In this document: positions 7,245 to 16,222 of the stretch, piece after piece
Layout of the letters: each line of letters starts with the position of its first letter
How positions within the stretch are numbered: position 1 is the first letter of the stretch
Assembly (NCBI RefSeq): GCF_900590885.1
Contig: NZ_UUON01000050.1
Coordinates: forward strand, 682,001 to 746,000
Length of the DNA: 64,000 nt
From: Pseudomonas viridiflava
GTDB taxonomy: Bacteria > Pseudomonadota > Gammaproteobacteria > Pseudomonadales > Pseudomonadaceae
Reading direction: 5' to 3'
Position numbers and translations under genes: made by a program
Notes under the pieces: model-generated
Seen by the model: only the letters and a program-made list of their open reading frames with translations
Databases searched by the model: none
What the model was told of the DNA's origin: nothing

Positions 7245-9422
7245 TTACAGGCCGTTTTTAGCCTTGAACTCCCGACGCCGGCGATGCAACACCGGCTCGG
7301 TGTAACCATTGGGCTGCCTGGTCCCTTCAATCACCAACTCCACCGCTGCCTGGAACGCGATGTTGCTGTCGAAATCCGGTGCCAGTGGGCGGTACAGCGC
7401 ATCCCCGGCGTTTTGACGGTCCACCACCGGCGCCATGCGCTTGAGGCTTTCCAGCACCTGGGCTTCGTTGACGATGCCGTGGCGCAGCCAGTTGGCGATG
7501 TGCTGGCTGGAGATGCGCAGGGTGGCGCGGTCTTCCATCAGGCCCACATCGTTGATGTCCGGCACCTTGGAGCAGCCGACGCCCTGGTCGATCCAGCGGA
7601 CTACATAACCGAGGATGCCCTGGGCATTGTTGTCCAGCTCGTTACGGATTTCTTCGTCGGACCAATCGGTGTTGCTGGCCAGAGGAATCGTCAGGATGTC
7701 GTCCACCGATGCACGTTCGCGCTTGGCCAGTTCGGCCTGGCGGGCGAACACGTCGACCTTGTGATAGTGCAGCGCGTGCAGCGCAGCCGCTGTCGGCGAC
7801 GGTACCCAGGCGGTGTTGGCGCCGGCCAGTGGGTGAGCGATTTTCTGTTCGAGCATCGCCGCCATCAGGTCGGGCATTGCCCACATGCCTTTACCGATTT
7901 GCGCACGACCTTGCAGGCCGGTGCTCAAGCCGATATCGACGTTCCAGTTTTCATACGCGCCAATCCACTTTTCCGACTTCATGGCGGCCTTGCGCACCAT
8001 CGCGCCGGCTTCCATGGAGGTGTGGATTTCGTCGCCGGTGCGGTCGAGGAAGCCGGTGTTGATAAACACCACGCGCTCGCTGGCCGCCTTGATGCAGGCC
8101 TTGAGGTTGACCGTGGTGCGGCGCTCCTCGTCCATGATCCCGACTTTGAGGGTGTTGCGCGGCAGGTTCAGCACGTCTTCGATGCGGCCGAACAGCTCGT
8201 TGGTGAACGCGGCTTCTTCCGGGCCATGCATCTTCGGCTTCACGATGTACACGGAACCGGTGCGGCTGTTCTTGCGGCTGCTGGTGCCGTTGAGGCTGTG
8301 GATCGCCGCCAGGCTGGTGAGCAGGCCGTCGAGGATGCCTTCCGGCACTTCGTTGCCGTCTTTGTCGAGGATCGCGTCGATGGTCATCAAGTGGCCAACG
8401 TTGCGTACGAACAACAGCGAACGGCCATGCAGGGTCACATCGTTACCGTCGACACCGGTGTAGACGCGGTCGGCGTTCATGGTGCGGGTGAAGGTCTTGC
8501 CGCCCTTGGCCACTTCTTCGGCCAGGTCGCCTTTCATCAGGCCGAGCCAGTTGCGGTAGATCACCACTTTGTCATCGGCATCGACGGCGGCGACGGAGTC
8601 TTCGCAGTCCATGATGGTGGTCAGCGCGGCTTCCATCAGCACGTCTTTGACGCCGGCGGCGTCGGTCTGGCCGACCGGGGTGCTGGCGTCGATCTGGATT
8701 TCGAAGTGCAGGCCGTTGTGTTTGAGCAGGATCGCAATCGGCGCGGCCGCTGGGCCCTGGAAGCCGATCAGTTGCGCGTCGTCACGCAGGCCGCTGTTGC
8801 TGCCGCCCTTGAGGCTGACGATCAACACGCCATCGACAATCTTGTAACCGGTGGAGTCGGCGTGGCTGCCGGCGCTGAGCGGCGCGGCTTCGTCGAGGAA
8901 GGCGCGGGCGAAGGCGATGACCTTATCGCCCCGCACTTTGTTGTAACCCTTGCCCTTCTCGGCGCCGTCGGCTTCGCTGATGGCATCGGTGCCATACAGC
9001 GCGTCGTACAGCGAGCCCCAGCGCGCATTCGAGGCGTTGAGGGCGAAGCGGGCGTTCATCACCGGCACCACCAGCTGTGGGCCGGCCATACGGGCAATTT
9101 CGTCGTCGACGTTTTGGGTCGAGGCCTGGAAGTCTGCGGCTTCTGGCAGCAGGTATCCGATATCGTGCAGGAAGGCTTTGTAGGCCACCGGGTCGTGGGC
9201 CTGGCCGGCGTGGGTCTGGTGCCAGGTGTCGATCCGCGCCTGGAAATCATCGCGTTTGGCGAGTAGGGCTTTGTTCTTCGGAGCCAGGTCGTGGATGACC
9301 TTGTCGGCGCCGGCCCAGAACTGGTCGGCAGTGATGCCGGTACCGGGAATGGCTTCGTTGTTCACGAAGTCGAACAGGACTTTGGCGACCTGCAGGCCAC
9401 CGACTTGAACGTGTTCAGTCAT
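7245..9422 (-). CDS. glcB: malate synthase G
   Basis: Condenses glyoxylate with acetyl-CoA to give malate and CoA in the cytosol, closing the glyoxylate shunt and allowing growth on acetate, fatty acids and glycolate. The 725-residue length is characteristic of the large monomeric G isoform. Recognisable blocks include MDCEDSVAAVDADDK, NGTSSRKNSRTGSVYIVKPKMHGPEE, GIMDEERRTTVNL and NTGFLDRTGDEIHTSMEAG. ATG at 9422 is taken rather than the start 12 bases earlier because it gives the standard N-terminus MTEHVQVGGLQV. The gene is monocistronic with its own terminator and divergent from the GcvR-like gene across an AT-rich spacer. Confidence 0.98.
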   Translation of the reverse strand: MTEHVQVGGLQVAKVLFDFVNNEAIPGTGITADQFWAGADKVIHDLAPKNKALLAKRDDFQARIDTWHQTHAGQAHDPVAYKAFLHDIGYLLPEAADFQASTQNVDDEIARMAGPQLVVPVMNARFALNASNARWGSLYDALYGTDAISEADGAEKGKGYNKVRGDKVIAFARAFLDEAAPLSAGSHADSTGYKIVDGVLIVSLKGGSNSGLRDDAQLIGFQGPAAAPIAILLKHNGLHFEIQIDASTPVGQTDAAGVKDVLMEAALTTIMDCEDSVAAVDADDKVVIYRNWLGLMKGDLAEEVAKGGKTFTRTMNADRVYTGVDGNDVTLHGRSLLFVRNVGHLMTIDAILDKDGNEVPEGILDGLLTSLAAIHSLNGTSSRKNSRTGSVYIVKPKMHGPEEAAFTNELFGRIEDVLNLPRNTLKVGIMDEERRTTVNLKACIKAASERVVFINTGFLDRTGDEIHTSMEAGAMVRKAAMKSEKWIGAYENWNVDIGLSTGLQGRAQIGKGMWAMPDLMAAMLEQKIAHPLAGANTAWVPSPTAAALHALHYHKVDVFARQAELAKRERASVDDILTIPLASNTDWSDEEIRNELDNNAQGILGYVVRWIDQGVGCSKVPDINDVGLMEDRATLRISSQHIANWLRHGIVNEAQVLESLKRMAPVVDRQNAGDALYRPLAPDFDSNIAFQAAVELVIEGTRQPNGYTEPVLHRRRREFKAKNGL

Positions 9423-9523
9423 TGCTTGCCTCACTCTGCGGAGCTTATGCGCTGTTTCAGATTTTCATTATGTAGTGCACGGTTGCGCATACTACAGGAT
9501 GACTTGCGGTTGTGAAAATTAGA

Positions 9524-9540
9524 CTAAATACGTCGTTTAG
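9524..9540. promoter_or_regulatory. inverted repeat in glcB/gcvR-like spacer
   Basis: CTAAA, 7 bases, TTTAG. It is a possible operator in the divergent promoter region; the binding protein is unknown. Confidence 0.3.
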
Positions 9541-9569
9541 CGACCCACTTTGGTCGTACGGTCACAGCG

Positions 9570-9586
9570 GAGAACGGGATGTTCTC
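9570..9586. promoter_or_regulatory. inverted repeat GAGAAC-N5-GTTCTC
   Basis: A perfect 6-5-6 inverted repeat 148 bases upstream of glcB and 103 bases upstream of the GcvR-like gene. The geometry suits a dimeric helix-turn-helix regulator, but none is identifiable. Confidence 0.4.
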
Positions 9587-9688
9587 AAAAAACTATTGGA
9601 TTGTTCCAGATAAATATAAAAATGGTACACGATTTGTTTTCGAGGGCCCCCGGGTCCACCTTGTAGATTGAATTCAGAGGGCTTCGCC

Positions 9689-10201
9689 ATGGACCATCTT
9701 GTACTCACTATTATCGCCGCCGACAAACCCGGCCTGGTTGAACGCATCGCCCATAACATTGCGGCCCACGGCGGCAACTGGCTGGAAAGCCGCATGGCGC
9801 ACATGGCCGGGCAGTTTGCCGGGATTCTGCGCGTCAGTGTGCCGACCGAGCAGCGTCAGGCGCTGGTGGGTGCGCTGGAGGATTTATCCACACACGGCAT
9901 TCGCGTGCTGGTGGGCGAGGGCAGCAGCGGGCAGGCCTCGGCATCCAAATCGATCATGATGACGCTGGTGGGTAACGACCGAGCGGGCATTGTGCGCGAA
10001 ATCACCGCGCTGCTGAGCCAGCAAGGCGTGAACCTCGAAAGCCTGAGCACCGACGTGCGCCCGGCGCCCATGAGCGGTGATCCACTGTTTACCGCCGAGG
10101 CGCTGTTGCAGGTGCCGACGGCGTTATCCCTGGATACCTTGCAGCTGTCGCTGGAAACCCTGGCCGATGATTTGATGGTGGAACTGCACCACGAGGAATA
10201 A
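9689..10201 (+). CDS. GcvR-like tandem ACT-domain regulator
   Basis: Protein of 170 residues made of two ACT domains (about 1-75 and 88-165), the architecture of GcvR, which in E. coli binds glycine and restrains GcvA. Domain one begins MDHLVLTIIAADKPGLVERIA and domain two SIMMTLVGNDRAGIVREITALL; each has the Gly-containing strand-helix turn that binds small amino acids. The start at 9689 has AGAGG 8 bases upstream; a TTG 21 bases earlier does not. No gcvA or glycine-cleavage gene is nearby, so the regulatory target is inferred only from the family. An exact DnaA box lies inside the gene (9884-9892). Confidence 0.85.
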   Translation: MDHLVLTIIAADKPGLVERIAHNIAAHGGNWLESRMAHMAGQFAGILRVSVPTEQRQALVGALEDLSTHGIRVLVGEGSSGQASASKSIMMTLVGNDRAGIVREITALLSQQGVNLESLSTDVRPAPMSGDPLFTAEALLQVPTALSLDTLQLSLETLADDLMVELHHEE

Positions 10202-10361
10202 TCAGCCCACAAGGTTATGCATGGAAATCTTGCATGGGCCTGTGGATAACCTGTAGAGACCCGGCGCCAGGCCAGGCCGGCCGGGCTTCTTCGCGAGCTG
10301 AGCAAAAAACGAGCAGTTTCAAGGGCTTGTGCACAAATGGCGGGGATCAGGTTGTGGATAA
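9884..10361. promoter_or_regulatory. cluster of three exact DnaA boxes
   Basis: TTATCCACA at 9884-9892, and its complement TGTGGATAA at 10241-10249 and 10353-10361. Two of the three are in the 223-base spacer between the GcvR-like gene and rarD, a spacer otherwise lacking obvious features. It could titrate or reload DnaA; no origin genes are nearby. Confidence 0.45.
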
Positions 10362-10424
10362 CCTTGGGGTGGATCGCTGCAAGCCACGCCCGCTGTGGCT
10401 TGCAGAGGTTTGTACGTTATTTGA

Positions 10425-11309
10425 TCAGCGTTTGCGTACGCTCAGCCAGGCATCCAGGCTGTACACCACCAGCCCGGCCCAGATAAACGCGAAGGCGATC
10501 AGGGTGCTGGTGGCCAGGTGTTCACCGAACAGCAGCACCGCTTCCAGCAGTACCAGGGTCGGCGCCACGTACTGTAAAAAGCCCAGCGCGGTGTAGGGCA
10601 AATGCCGTGCGGCGGCGTTGAAACATACCAGCGGGATCAGCGTCACCGGGCCGGCGGCCACCAGCCACCAGGCTTCGGAGGTGCTCCAGAACGCCAGCTG
10701 TGCACTGTGGGCCGACGGGTTGAACAGCAACCACGCCACGGCAATCGGCACCAGCATCCAGGTTTCCACTACCAGCCCCGGCAAGGCCTTGACCGGCGCC
10801 TGCTTGCGGATCAGCCCATAGAAGCCGAACGTCAGCGCCAATACCAGCGACACCCACGGCAAACTGCCCACCTGCCACACCTGTTGCGCCACACCCACGG
10901 CCGCCAGCCCGACGGCCGCCCACTGCAAGCGGCGCAGGCGTTCGCCGAGGATCAGCATGCCCAGTAATACATTCACCAGCGGGTTGATGTAGTAACCCAG
11001 GCTGGCCTCGAGCATGCGCCCGCTGTTCACCGACCACACGTAGGTCAGCCAATTACCCGCAATCAACGAACCGCTGAGGGCCAGGATCGCCAGGCGCTTG
11101 GGGTTGTCACGCAGCTCGCGGAACCAGCCGGGGTGCTTCCACACCATCAGCAGCAACCCGCCGAACAGCGCCGACCACAGCACGCGGTGCACGATGATTT
11201 CGGCGGCGGGTACGCTGGCGATGGCTTTGAAGTAGAGCGGGAACAGGCCCCAGATGACATAGGCGCTCAGGCCCAGGATGTACCCCTTGCGGGGGTTGGC
11301 GGCGTGCAT
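10425..11309 (-). CDS. rarD: RarD-family EamA permease
   Basis: Inner-membrane protein of 294 residues with about ten hydrophobic helices forming two EamA repeats, in the drug/metabolite transporter superfamily. Start MHAANPRKGYILGLSAYVIWG at 11309 follows AAGGA; the upstream extension of the reading frame is not membrane-like. Family signatures include the early Tyr-Val-Ile-Trp-Gly-Leu-Phe-Pro-Leu-Tyr run and SLGYYINPLVNVLLGMLILGERL. RarD was named for a chloramphenicol-sensitivity phenotype, but the natural substrate is unknown. It is a single gene, convergent with the GcvR-like gene. Confidence 0.93.
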   Translation of the reverse strand: MHAANPRKGYILGLSAYVIWGLFPLYFKAIASVPAAEIIVHRVLWSALFGGLLLMVWKHPGWFRELRDNPKRLAILALSGSLIAGNWLTYVWSVNSGRMLEASLGYYINPLVNVLLGMLILGERLRRLQWAAVGLAAVGVAQQVWQVGSLPWVSLVLALTFGFYGLIRKQAPVKALPGLVVETWMLVPIAVAWLLFNPSAHSAQLAFWSTSEAWWLVAAGPVTLIPLVCFNAAARHLPYTALGFLQYVAPTLVLLEAVLLFGEHLATSTLIAFAFIWAGLVVYSLDAWLSVRKR

Positions 11310-11410
11310 TGCAGAATCCTTGCTTAGGCAGCTAACAAAGCGCGATTGTAAGGATATTTGTCCGGGAGTGGGACCTGCTTGGAGATGAGGTTTGTTTGGC
11401 AATGAGATTG

Positions 11411-11450
11411 GCTTTATGTGGGAGGGGGCAAGCCCCCTCCCACATAAAGC
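11411..11450. repeat. compact perfect REP palindrome
   Basis: A 19-base arm beginning GCTTTATGTGGGAGG, an AA loop, and the exact complement. It looks like two REP ends fused at the hairpin centre. It lies between the 5' end of rarD and the 3' end of srkA and could form a very stable RNA hairpin after srkA. Confidence 0.9.
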
Positions 11451-11461
11451 TGAAGCAGCAG

Positions 11462-12436
11462 TTAGAAGAGTTTCAGGGGTTCTTCGTTGAGTGCCGACAG
11501 CTGTTCACGCAACGCCAACACCTGATCGCCCCAATACCGCTCGCTGCCGAACCACGGGAAACTGTGGGGGAACGCCGGGTCGTCCCAGCGCCGTGCGAGC
11601 CAGGCGCTGTAGTGCATCAGACGCAGGGCGCGCAGCGGTTCGATCAGCGCCAGTTCGCGCGGGTCGAAGTCGTGGAATTCCTGGTAGCCATCCATCAATT
11701 CCGACAGCTGCCCCAGGCACTCCTGACGATCACCGGCGAGCATCATCCACAGGTCCTGCACCGCCGGGCCCATGCGGCAGTCATCCAGGTCGACGATGTG
11801 GAACATCTCGTCGCGGCACATCATGTTGCCGGGGTGGCAATCGCCGTGCATGCGGATGTTCTTGTGCGGCGTGGCCTTGTACACCTCTTCGACGCGCTTG
11901 AGCAGGTCGCGGGCGACGGACTCATAGGCCGGCAGCAGGCTCTTGGGAATGAAGTTGCCTTCGAGCAAGGTGTTGAGGGAATCGTGACCGAAGTTCTTCA
12001 CCCCCAGGGCTTCGCGGTGTTCGAACGGGCGGGTGGAGCCCACCGCGTGCAAACGCCCGAGCAATTGCCCAAGGCGATAGAGTTGATCGAGGTTGCCCGG
12101 CTCCGGCGCGCGGCCGCCACGGCGGGGGAACAGGGTGAAGCGGAAACCGGCGTGTTCGAACAGGCTTTCGCCATTGTGGATCAGTGGCGCGACGACCGGC
12201 ACTTCGCATTCGGCCAGTTCGAAGGTGAAGCGGTGTTCTTCGAGGATCGCGTCGTTGGTCCAGCGCTGGGGGCGATAGAACTTGGCGATCAGCGGTTCGG
12301 AGTCTTCGATGCCCACCTGATACACGCGGTTTTCGTAGCTGTTGAGCGCAAGAACGCGAGCATCGCTGAGAAAACCGATGCTTTCGACGGCGTCGAGTAC
12401 GAGGTCGGGGGTGAGTGTTTCAAACGGATGGGCCAT
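11462..12436 (-). CDS. srkA: stress-response protein kinase SrkA (YihE)
   Basis: Cytosolic Ser/Thr kinase of 324 residues with the aminoglycoside-phosphotransferase/choline-kinase fold. In E. coli the homologue counters the MazEF-triggered death pathway under stress. The catalytic loop HGDCHPGNMMC (His-x-Asp, Asn) and metal site IVDLDDCRMGP are intact, and the N-terminus has the expected MAHPFETLTPDLVLDAVES. ATG at 12436 follows GGAG; the longer frame upstream runs into a REP pair and is rejected. In E. coli the gene precedes dsbA; here it stands alone between repeats. Confidence 0.95.
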   Translation of the reverse strand: MAHPFETLTPDLVLDAVESIGFLSDARVLALNSYENRVYQVGIEDSEPLIAKFYRPQRWTNDAILEEHRFTFELAECEVPVVAPLIHNGESLFEHAGFRFTLFPRRGGRAPEPGNLDQLYRLGQLLGRLHAVGSTRPFEHREALGVKNFGHDSLNTLLEGNFIPKSLLPAYESVARDLLKRVEEVYKATPHKNIRMHGDCHPGNMMCRDEMFHIVDLDDCRMGPAVQDLWMMLAGDRQECLGQLSELMDGYQEFHDFDPRELALIEPLRALRLMHYSAWLARRWDDPAFPHSFPWFGSERYWGDQVLALREQLSALNEEPLKLF

Positions 12437-12521
12437 GCGAACTCCTGCGCGCAGCAGGGCGCCGCGTCCGGCTCGGTATGGTAACGCACACTGAGATAGA
12501 TAGGTGGTGGCTGTACTGGCG

Positions 12522-12590
12522 CCATCGGGGGCAAGCCCCCTCCCACATTTGAAATGCGTTCCCATGTGGGAGGGGGCTTGCCCCCGATGA
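12522..12590. repeat. REPIN: two inverted REP elements
   Basis: Reverse copy 12522-12548 and forward copy 12563-12590 share the same core as the copy at 7.1 kb and the same orientation order. They fill most of the spacer between srkA and phoX. Confidence 0.92.
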
Positions 12591-12597
12591 GTCCCTA

Positions 12598-14496
12598 TCA
12601 GGCGCCCACAACCCCACCATCATCCCGCCGAATCGCCATCACCGAAGACCGCGGCTTGCCATTCGGCAAATGCTCCGGCCAGGTCGACCCGCCGGTTTCC
12701 CCCGGATGCTGAATCCCTACAAACAACGTCTTCTGATCCGGCGAAAAGCTGATCCCCGTCACCTCACACGCCACCGGCCCGACCATGAACCGGCGAATCT
12801 CCCCGGTGCTCGGGTCGGCACACAGCATCTGGTTATTGCCCATCCCGGCGAAATCCCCTGCGTTGCTGTAGTCGCCGTCGGTCAGAATCCACAGGCGCCC
12901 GTCCTTGTCGAAACCCAGGCCGTCGGGGCTGTTGAACATGTTCTGCGGGTTGATGTTCGACGAGCCGCCCTTGGGCGTGCCGGCATGCACGCCGGGGTTG
13001 CCGGCCACCACAAACAGGTCCCAGGTGAATTCCAGGGCGCCGTGGTTATCGGCGTCGGCCTTCCAGCGCAGGATCTGGCCGTAGACGTTCTTCTCGCGCG
13101 GGTTGGGGCCGCCGACCGGCTGGCCGTCTTCGCCGCGCTTGGCGTTGTTGGTGAGGGTGCAATACACCTGGCCATCGGTGGGGCTGACCACGATCCATTC
13201 CGGGCGGTCCATGCGCGTGGCTTTCACCACGCTGGCGGCCAGGCGCGCGTGGATCAGCACTTCGGCCTGGCTGGCAAACCCTGTGCTGGCGTCGATGCCG
13301 TTTTTGCCATGGGTCAACTCGACCCACTGGCCCTTGCCCTTGGGGTGGTCGGCGTTGCCGTCGCCGGCGTCGAAAATCGCCACGTACAAGGTGCCGTGGT
13401 CGAGCAGGTCTTTGTTGGCCTTGGGGTTCTTGTGGTTGATCTTGTCGCGGCTGACGAACTTGTAGATGAACTCGCCGCGCTCGTCGTCGCCCATGTACAC
13501 CACGGCGCGGCCGTCGCGGGTTTCTGCCAGCGCGGCGTTTTCGTGTTTGAAGCGGCCCAGGGCAGTGCGCTTGGCCGGGGTGGATTGCGGGTCGAACGGG
13601 TCGATTTCCACTACCCAGCCGTGACGGTTGAGTTCATTGGGGTTCTTGGCGATGTCGAAGCGCGGGTCGTGCAGGTGCCAGTTGATCTCTTTGCTGGCGG
13701 CCACCACGCCGTAGCGTTTTTGCCCGGCATCGAAGGTTTGTTGTGGGTTGCTGCTGCCGAAGCAGTCGGTGAAGTTCTCTTCACAGGTCAGATAAGTACC
13801 CCACGGGGTCTTGCCGTTGGCGCAGTTCTGGAAGGTGCCGAGGGCTTTTTTGCCGGACTTGTCGGCGCTGGTTTTCAGCCAGTCGTGGCCGGCGGCGGGG
13901 CCGCTGAGGCGGATCGGCGAATTGCCGTGGATGCGCCGGTTGTAGCGCGAGTCCTGGACGAACTGCCAGGTGTCGCCCTTGCGCCGCACTTCGATCACCG
14001 ATACGCCTTCACTGGCCTGGGCCTTGTGCACGTCTTCGGCCGATTGCGGCGCGCCGCCGTGGGCGTAGAGGTAACGGTAGTTGGTGTATTCGTTGTTGAT
14101 CGCCATCAGCGCGCGGTTGTCGTCGCCGGGGAAGGCGAACAGGCTCATGCCGTCGTTGTTGTCGCCGAACTGCTGCTCCTGGGCCTTGGCCGTGCCGTTG
14201 CCGGACGGGTCAAACGCCGGTGCGCTCTTGCTCAGTGGCTGGCCCCAACTGATCAGCACCGATGCGCTGTAGCCCGGCGGCAAGGTGATGGCGTCGCTGG
14301 TGGCTGCGGCGATGCTGGTAAAACCGAGCAACGGGCTGGCCGTGGCGGCGTTGACGGCCAGGGCGCTGCGGGTCAGCAGGTTGCCGCCCAGGAACATCGC
14401 GGCGCCACACAGGGCGCCGGCGCCGATAAAGCGGCGGCGGGTGAGGCCGACCATCTGTTCCAGGTCGGTGGCTTGGTTTTCTTCTAATAGGCTCAT
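12598..14496 (-). CDS. PhoX-family phosphatase (DUF839), Tat-exported
   Basis: Periplasmic or surface phosphatase-like protein of 632 residues. The N-terminus carries a twin-arginine signal (GLTRRRFIGAGALCGAAMF, about residues 18-36) followed by a hydrophobic stretch, so it is exported folded, as expected for a metal-cofactor enzyme. The body is the DUF839 beta-propeller; blocks such as WGTYLTCEENFTDCFG, HENAALAETRDGRAVVYMGDD and FNSPDGLGFDKDGRLWILTDGD contain the acidic residues that bind Ca/Fe in PhoX. ATG at 14496 follows GGGAG. Phosphate control is typical, but only a very weak Pho-box-like pattern (14540-14557) is seen. Confidence 0.9.
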   Translation of the reverse strand: MSLLEENQATDLEQMVGLTRRRFIGAGALCGAAMFLGGNLLTRSALAVNAATASPLLGFTSIAAATSDAITLPPGYSASVLISWGQPLSKSAPAFDPSGNGTAKAQEQQFGDNNDGMSLFAFPGDDNRALMAINNEYTNYRYLYAHGGAPQSAEDVHKAQASEGVSVIEVRRKGDTWQFVQDSRYNRRIHGNSPIRLSGPAAGHDWLKTSADKSGKKALGTFQNCANGKTPWGTYLTCEENFTDCFGSSNPQQTFDAGQKRYGVVAASKEINWHLHDPRFDIAKNPNELNRHGWVVEIDPFDPQSTPAKRTALGRFKHENAALAETRDGRAVVYMGDDERGEFIYKFVSRDKINHKNPKANKDLLDHGTLYVAIFDAGDGNADHPKGKGQWVELTHGKNGIDASTGFASQAEVLIHARLAASVVKATRMDRPEWIVVSPTDGQVYCTLTNNAKRGEDGQPVGGPNPREKNVYGQILRWKADADNHGALEFTWDLFVVAGNPGVHAGTPKGGSSNINPQNMFNSPDGLGFDKDGRLWILTDGDYSNAGDFAGMGNNQMLCADPSTGEIRRFMVGPVACEVTGISFSPDQKTLFVGIQHPGETGGSTWPEHLPNGKPRSSVMAIRRDDGGVVGA

Positions 14497-14575
14497 CTCA
14501 GGCTCCCTGCGGTTTTTGCAGACACCATAAGGAGCGCGCGTGACGAAATTGTTGCAGCTTGAAGACGGCTGCTGT

Positions 14576-15340
14576 CTAGACCGGCGTGCCGAGTAGCACA
14601 TTGCTCGGTGCGAATTGCACTTGGATCGACTGGCCTTCGGCCGCGCCCAGGGCCTTGAGCGTGTCGGGCTGCGCCAGGGCGCATAAAACCAGGCCGTTGG
14701 GCAGGACGATGCGCACTTCGCTGGGGCCGTCGTCGGCGGCGAGAATCGCTTCGACGGTGCCGCTCATGCAATTGTGTCCAGGTGTTGCGGGTGCGCCGGC
14801 TGCCAGCAACTCCAGCCAACCGGCCTTGATCAGCGCGACCACTTCCACGCCCATCTCCAGCTCCAGCCGTTGCGTGCTGTCGTGGGTGATTTGCGCGTCG
14901 AGGCTCAGCCCACCGGCCAGTTGCAGGCGGATCAGATCATTGCGGCCATGGCTGTCGATGGCCATGACCTGGCCGTGCAGCTGGTTGCGCGCGCTGGTGC
15001 GCAGCATCAGGCGGCCGAGCAGGTTGAAGTCGCTGGCGGCTTCGTCCGAGCCCAGCACTTCGGCTTGCAACGCTTGCAGTCGTTGGTAGAGGCGCAGCAC
15101 CCGTTCACCTTCGGCGGTCAGCTTGGCGCCGCCGCCGCCCTTGCCGCCGACGCTGCGCTCCACCAGCGGTTTTTGCGCCAGATTGTTCAGCTCATCGATG
15201 GCGTCCCAGGCGGCCTTGTAGCTCAGGTCAGCCGCCTTGGCCGCGCGGGTGATGGAGCCTTGCTCGGCGATATGCCCAAGCAACGCGATGCGCTGCGGGC
15301 GGCGGATGATGTGTTGGCTGAGGGAAGTCGGCAGGGACAT
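14576..15340 (-). CDS. modE: ModE molybdate-responsive transcriptional regulator
   Basis: Dimeric DNA-binding protein of 254 residues that senses molybdate and normally represses modABC. The winged-helix N-domain contains SITRAAKAADLSYKAAWDAIDELN and the typical GGKGGGGAKLT wing. Two C-terminal Mop/TOBE repeats follow (from about 125, with RTSARNQLHGQVMAI, and from about 195, with NCMSGTVEAILAADDGPSEV). ATG at 15340 is chosen, but ATG at 15346 is equally possible because neither has a strong ribosome site. No molybdate transport genes are in the window, so it acts at a distance. Confidence 0.93.
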   Translation of the reverse strand: MSLPTSLSQHIIRRPQRIALLGHIAEQGSITRAAKAADLSYKAAWDAIDELNNLAQKPLVERSVGGKGGGGAKLTAEGERVLRLYQRLQALQAEVLGSDEAASDFNLLGRLMLRTSARNQLHGQVMAIDSHGRNDLIRLQLAGGLSLDAQITHDSTQRLELEMGVEVVALIKAGWLELLAAGAPATPGHNCMSGTVEAILAADDGPSEVRIVLPNGLVLCALAQPDTLKALGAAEGQSIQVQFAPSNVLLGTPV

Positions 15341-15392
15341 GGGCATACGCTGTGTGGGGATGAGCGGACGTTGCGGCCGCAAGGCAAGAGAG

Positions 15393-16130
15393 TCAAGTGC
15401 CAGGCTTGGGCGTGCGCGCCAGGCAATACACATCCACCTGCCGCGCGCCGGCGTCCATCAGCAGGCGTGCCAGGCTGTGGGCCGTGGCGCCGGTGGTAAG
15501 CACGTCGTCTACCAGCGCAAAGTGGCGGCCTTGCACTTGGGCGGCAGGCGCGAGTGCAAAGGCGGCTAGCAGGTTACGGCGGCGGGTCTTGGCGTCGAGG
15601 GCCTGTTGCGCAACGGTTTCGTGGGGGCGCAGCAGCAGGTGTTCTTCAACGCTGATGCCCAGCTGTTGGCTGAGCCATTGCGCCAGCATCTGGGCCTGGT
15701 TGTAGCCGCGCTCGCGCAGGCGCTTGACGGCCATGGGCACCGGCAGCAGACAGTCGGGGCGGGTGAGTTCGGCGTTATCGAAGCGATGTTGCACGTGCTG
15801 GCCCAGCATGCGCCCGAGCAGGTGACCCAGGGGCCAGCGGGCCTGGTGCTTGAAGCGCGCGATCAGCGTGTCGACGGGAAAGCTGAAGGTCCACGGGGCG
15901 ACCACCTGTTTAAAGGCCGGCGGGTGTTTCTGGCATTCACCGCAGATCAAGCCCGCCATGGGCAAGGGCAGGGCGCAGACCGCGCAGTGCGTCAGCAGCC
16001 AGGGCAGCTCGGTTTCGCAGGCGTTGCACACACAATCGGCCGATTGCGCGGGTTCATCGCAGATTAAACAGGTGTGGTTGTTTTTTAGCCAGATGTAAAC
16101 CTTGTGTTTGTAGTCTGGTTGACAGTGCAT
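15393..16130 (-). CDS. ComF-family phosphoribosyltransferase-like protein
   Basis: Protein of 245 residues related to ComFC/GntX, implicated in handling DNA taken up by the cell, though the reaction is not established. The N-terminal part has zinc-ribbon cysteine pairs (CLICDEP, CVCNAC, CAVCALPL, CGECQK). The C-terminal phosphoribosyltransferase motif HFALVDDVLTTGATAHSLARLL is intact, as is YNQAQMLA. It is divergent from bioB, a placement also remembered from other Pseudomonas and gamma-proteobacteria (GntX-like). It is followed on the same strand by modE after 46 bases. Confidence 0.92.
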   Translation of the reverse strand: MHCQPDYKHKVYIWLKNNHTCLICDEPAQSADCVCNACETELPWLLTHCAVCALPLPMAGLICGECQKHPPAFKQVVAPWTFSFPVDTLIARFKHQARWPLGHLLGRMLGQHVQHRFDNAELTRPDCLLPVPMAVKRLRERGYNQAQMLAQWLSQQLGISVEEHLLLRPHETVAQQALDAKTRRRNLLAAFALAPAAQVQGRHFALVDDVLTTGATAHSLARLLMDAGARQVDVYCLARTPKPGT

Positions 16131-16222
16131 GAATCTTCCTTAAATATGCCGAGCATCCGTGTCGTGTCTGTGGGTATTGCCCTTCCCGCAGCGAAAGCCC
16201 AAGCATAATCAAGGAATCGCCC

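Noticed and set aside
7137..9266. Plus-strand open frame of 709 codons opposite glcB
   Set aside because: It is a shadow of malate synthase; it starts inside a REP and has no recognisable domain.
12670..14487. Plus-strand open frame of 605 codons opposite phoX
   Set aside because: Antisense composition only; the minus strand has the Tat signal and DUF839 blocks.
14540..14557. Pho-box-like pattern upstream of phoX
   Set aside because: Only about four of seven positions match in each half; too weak to call.
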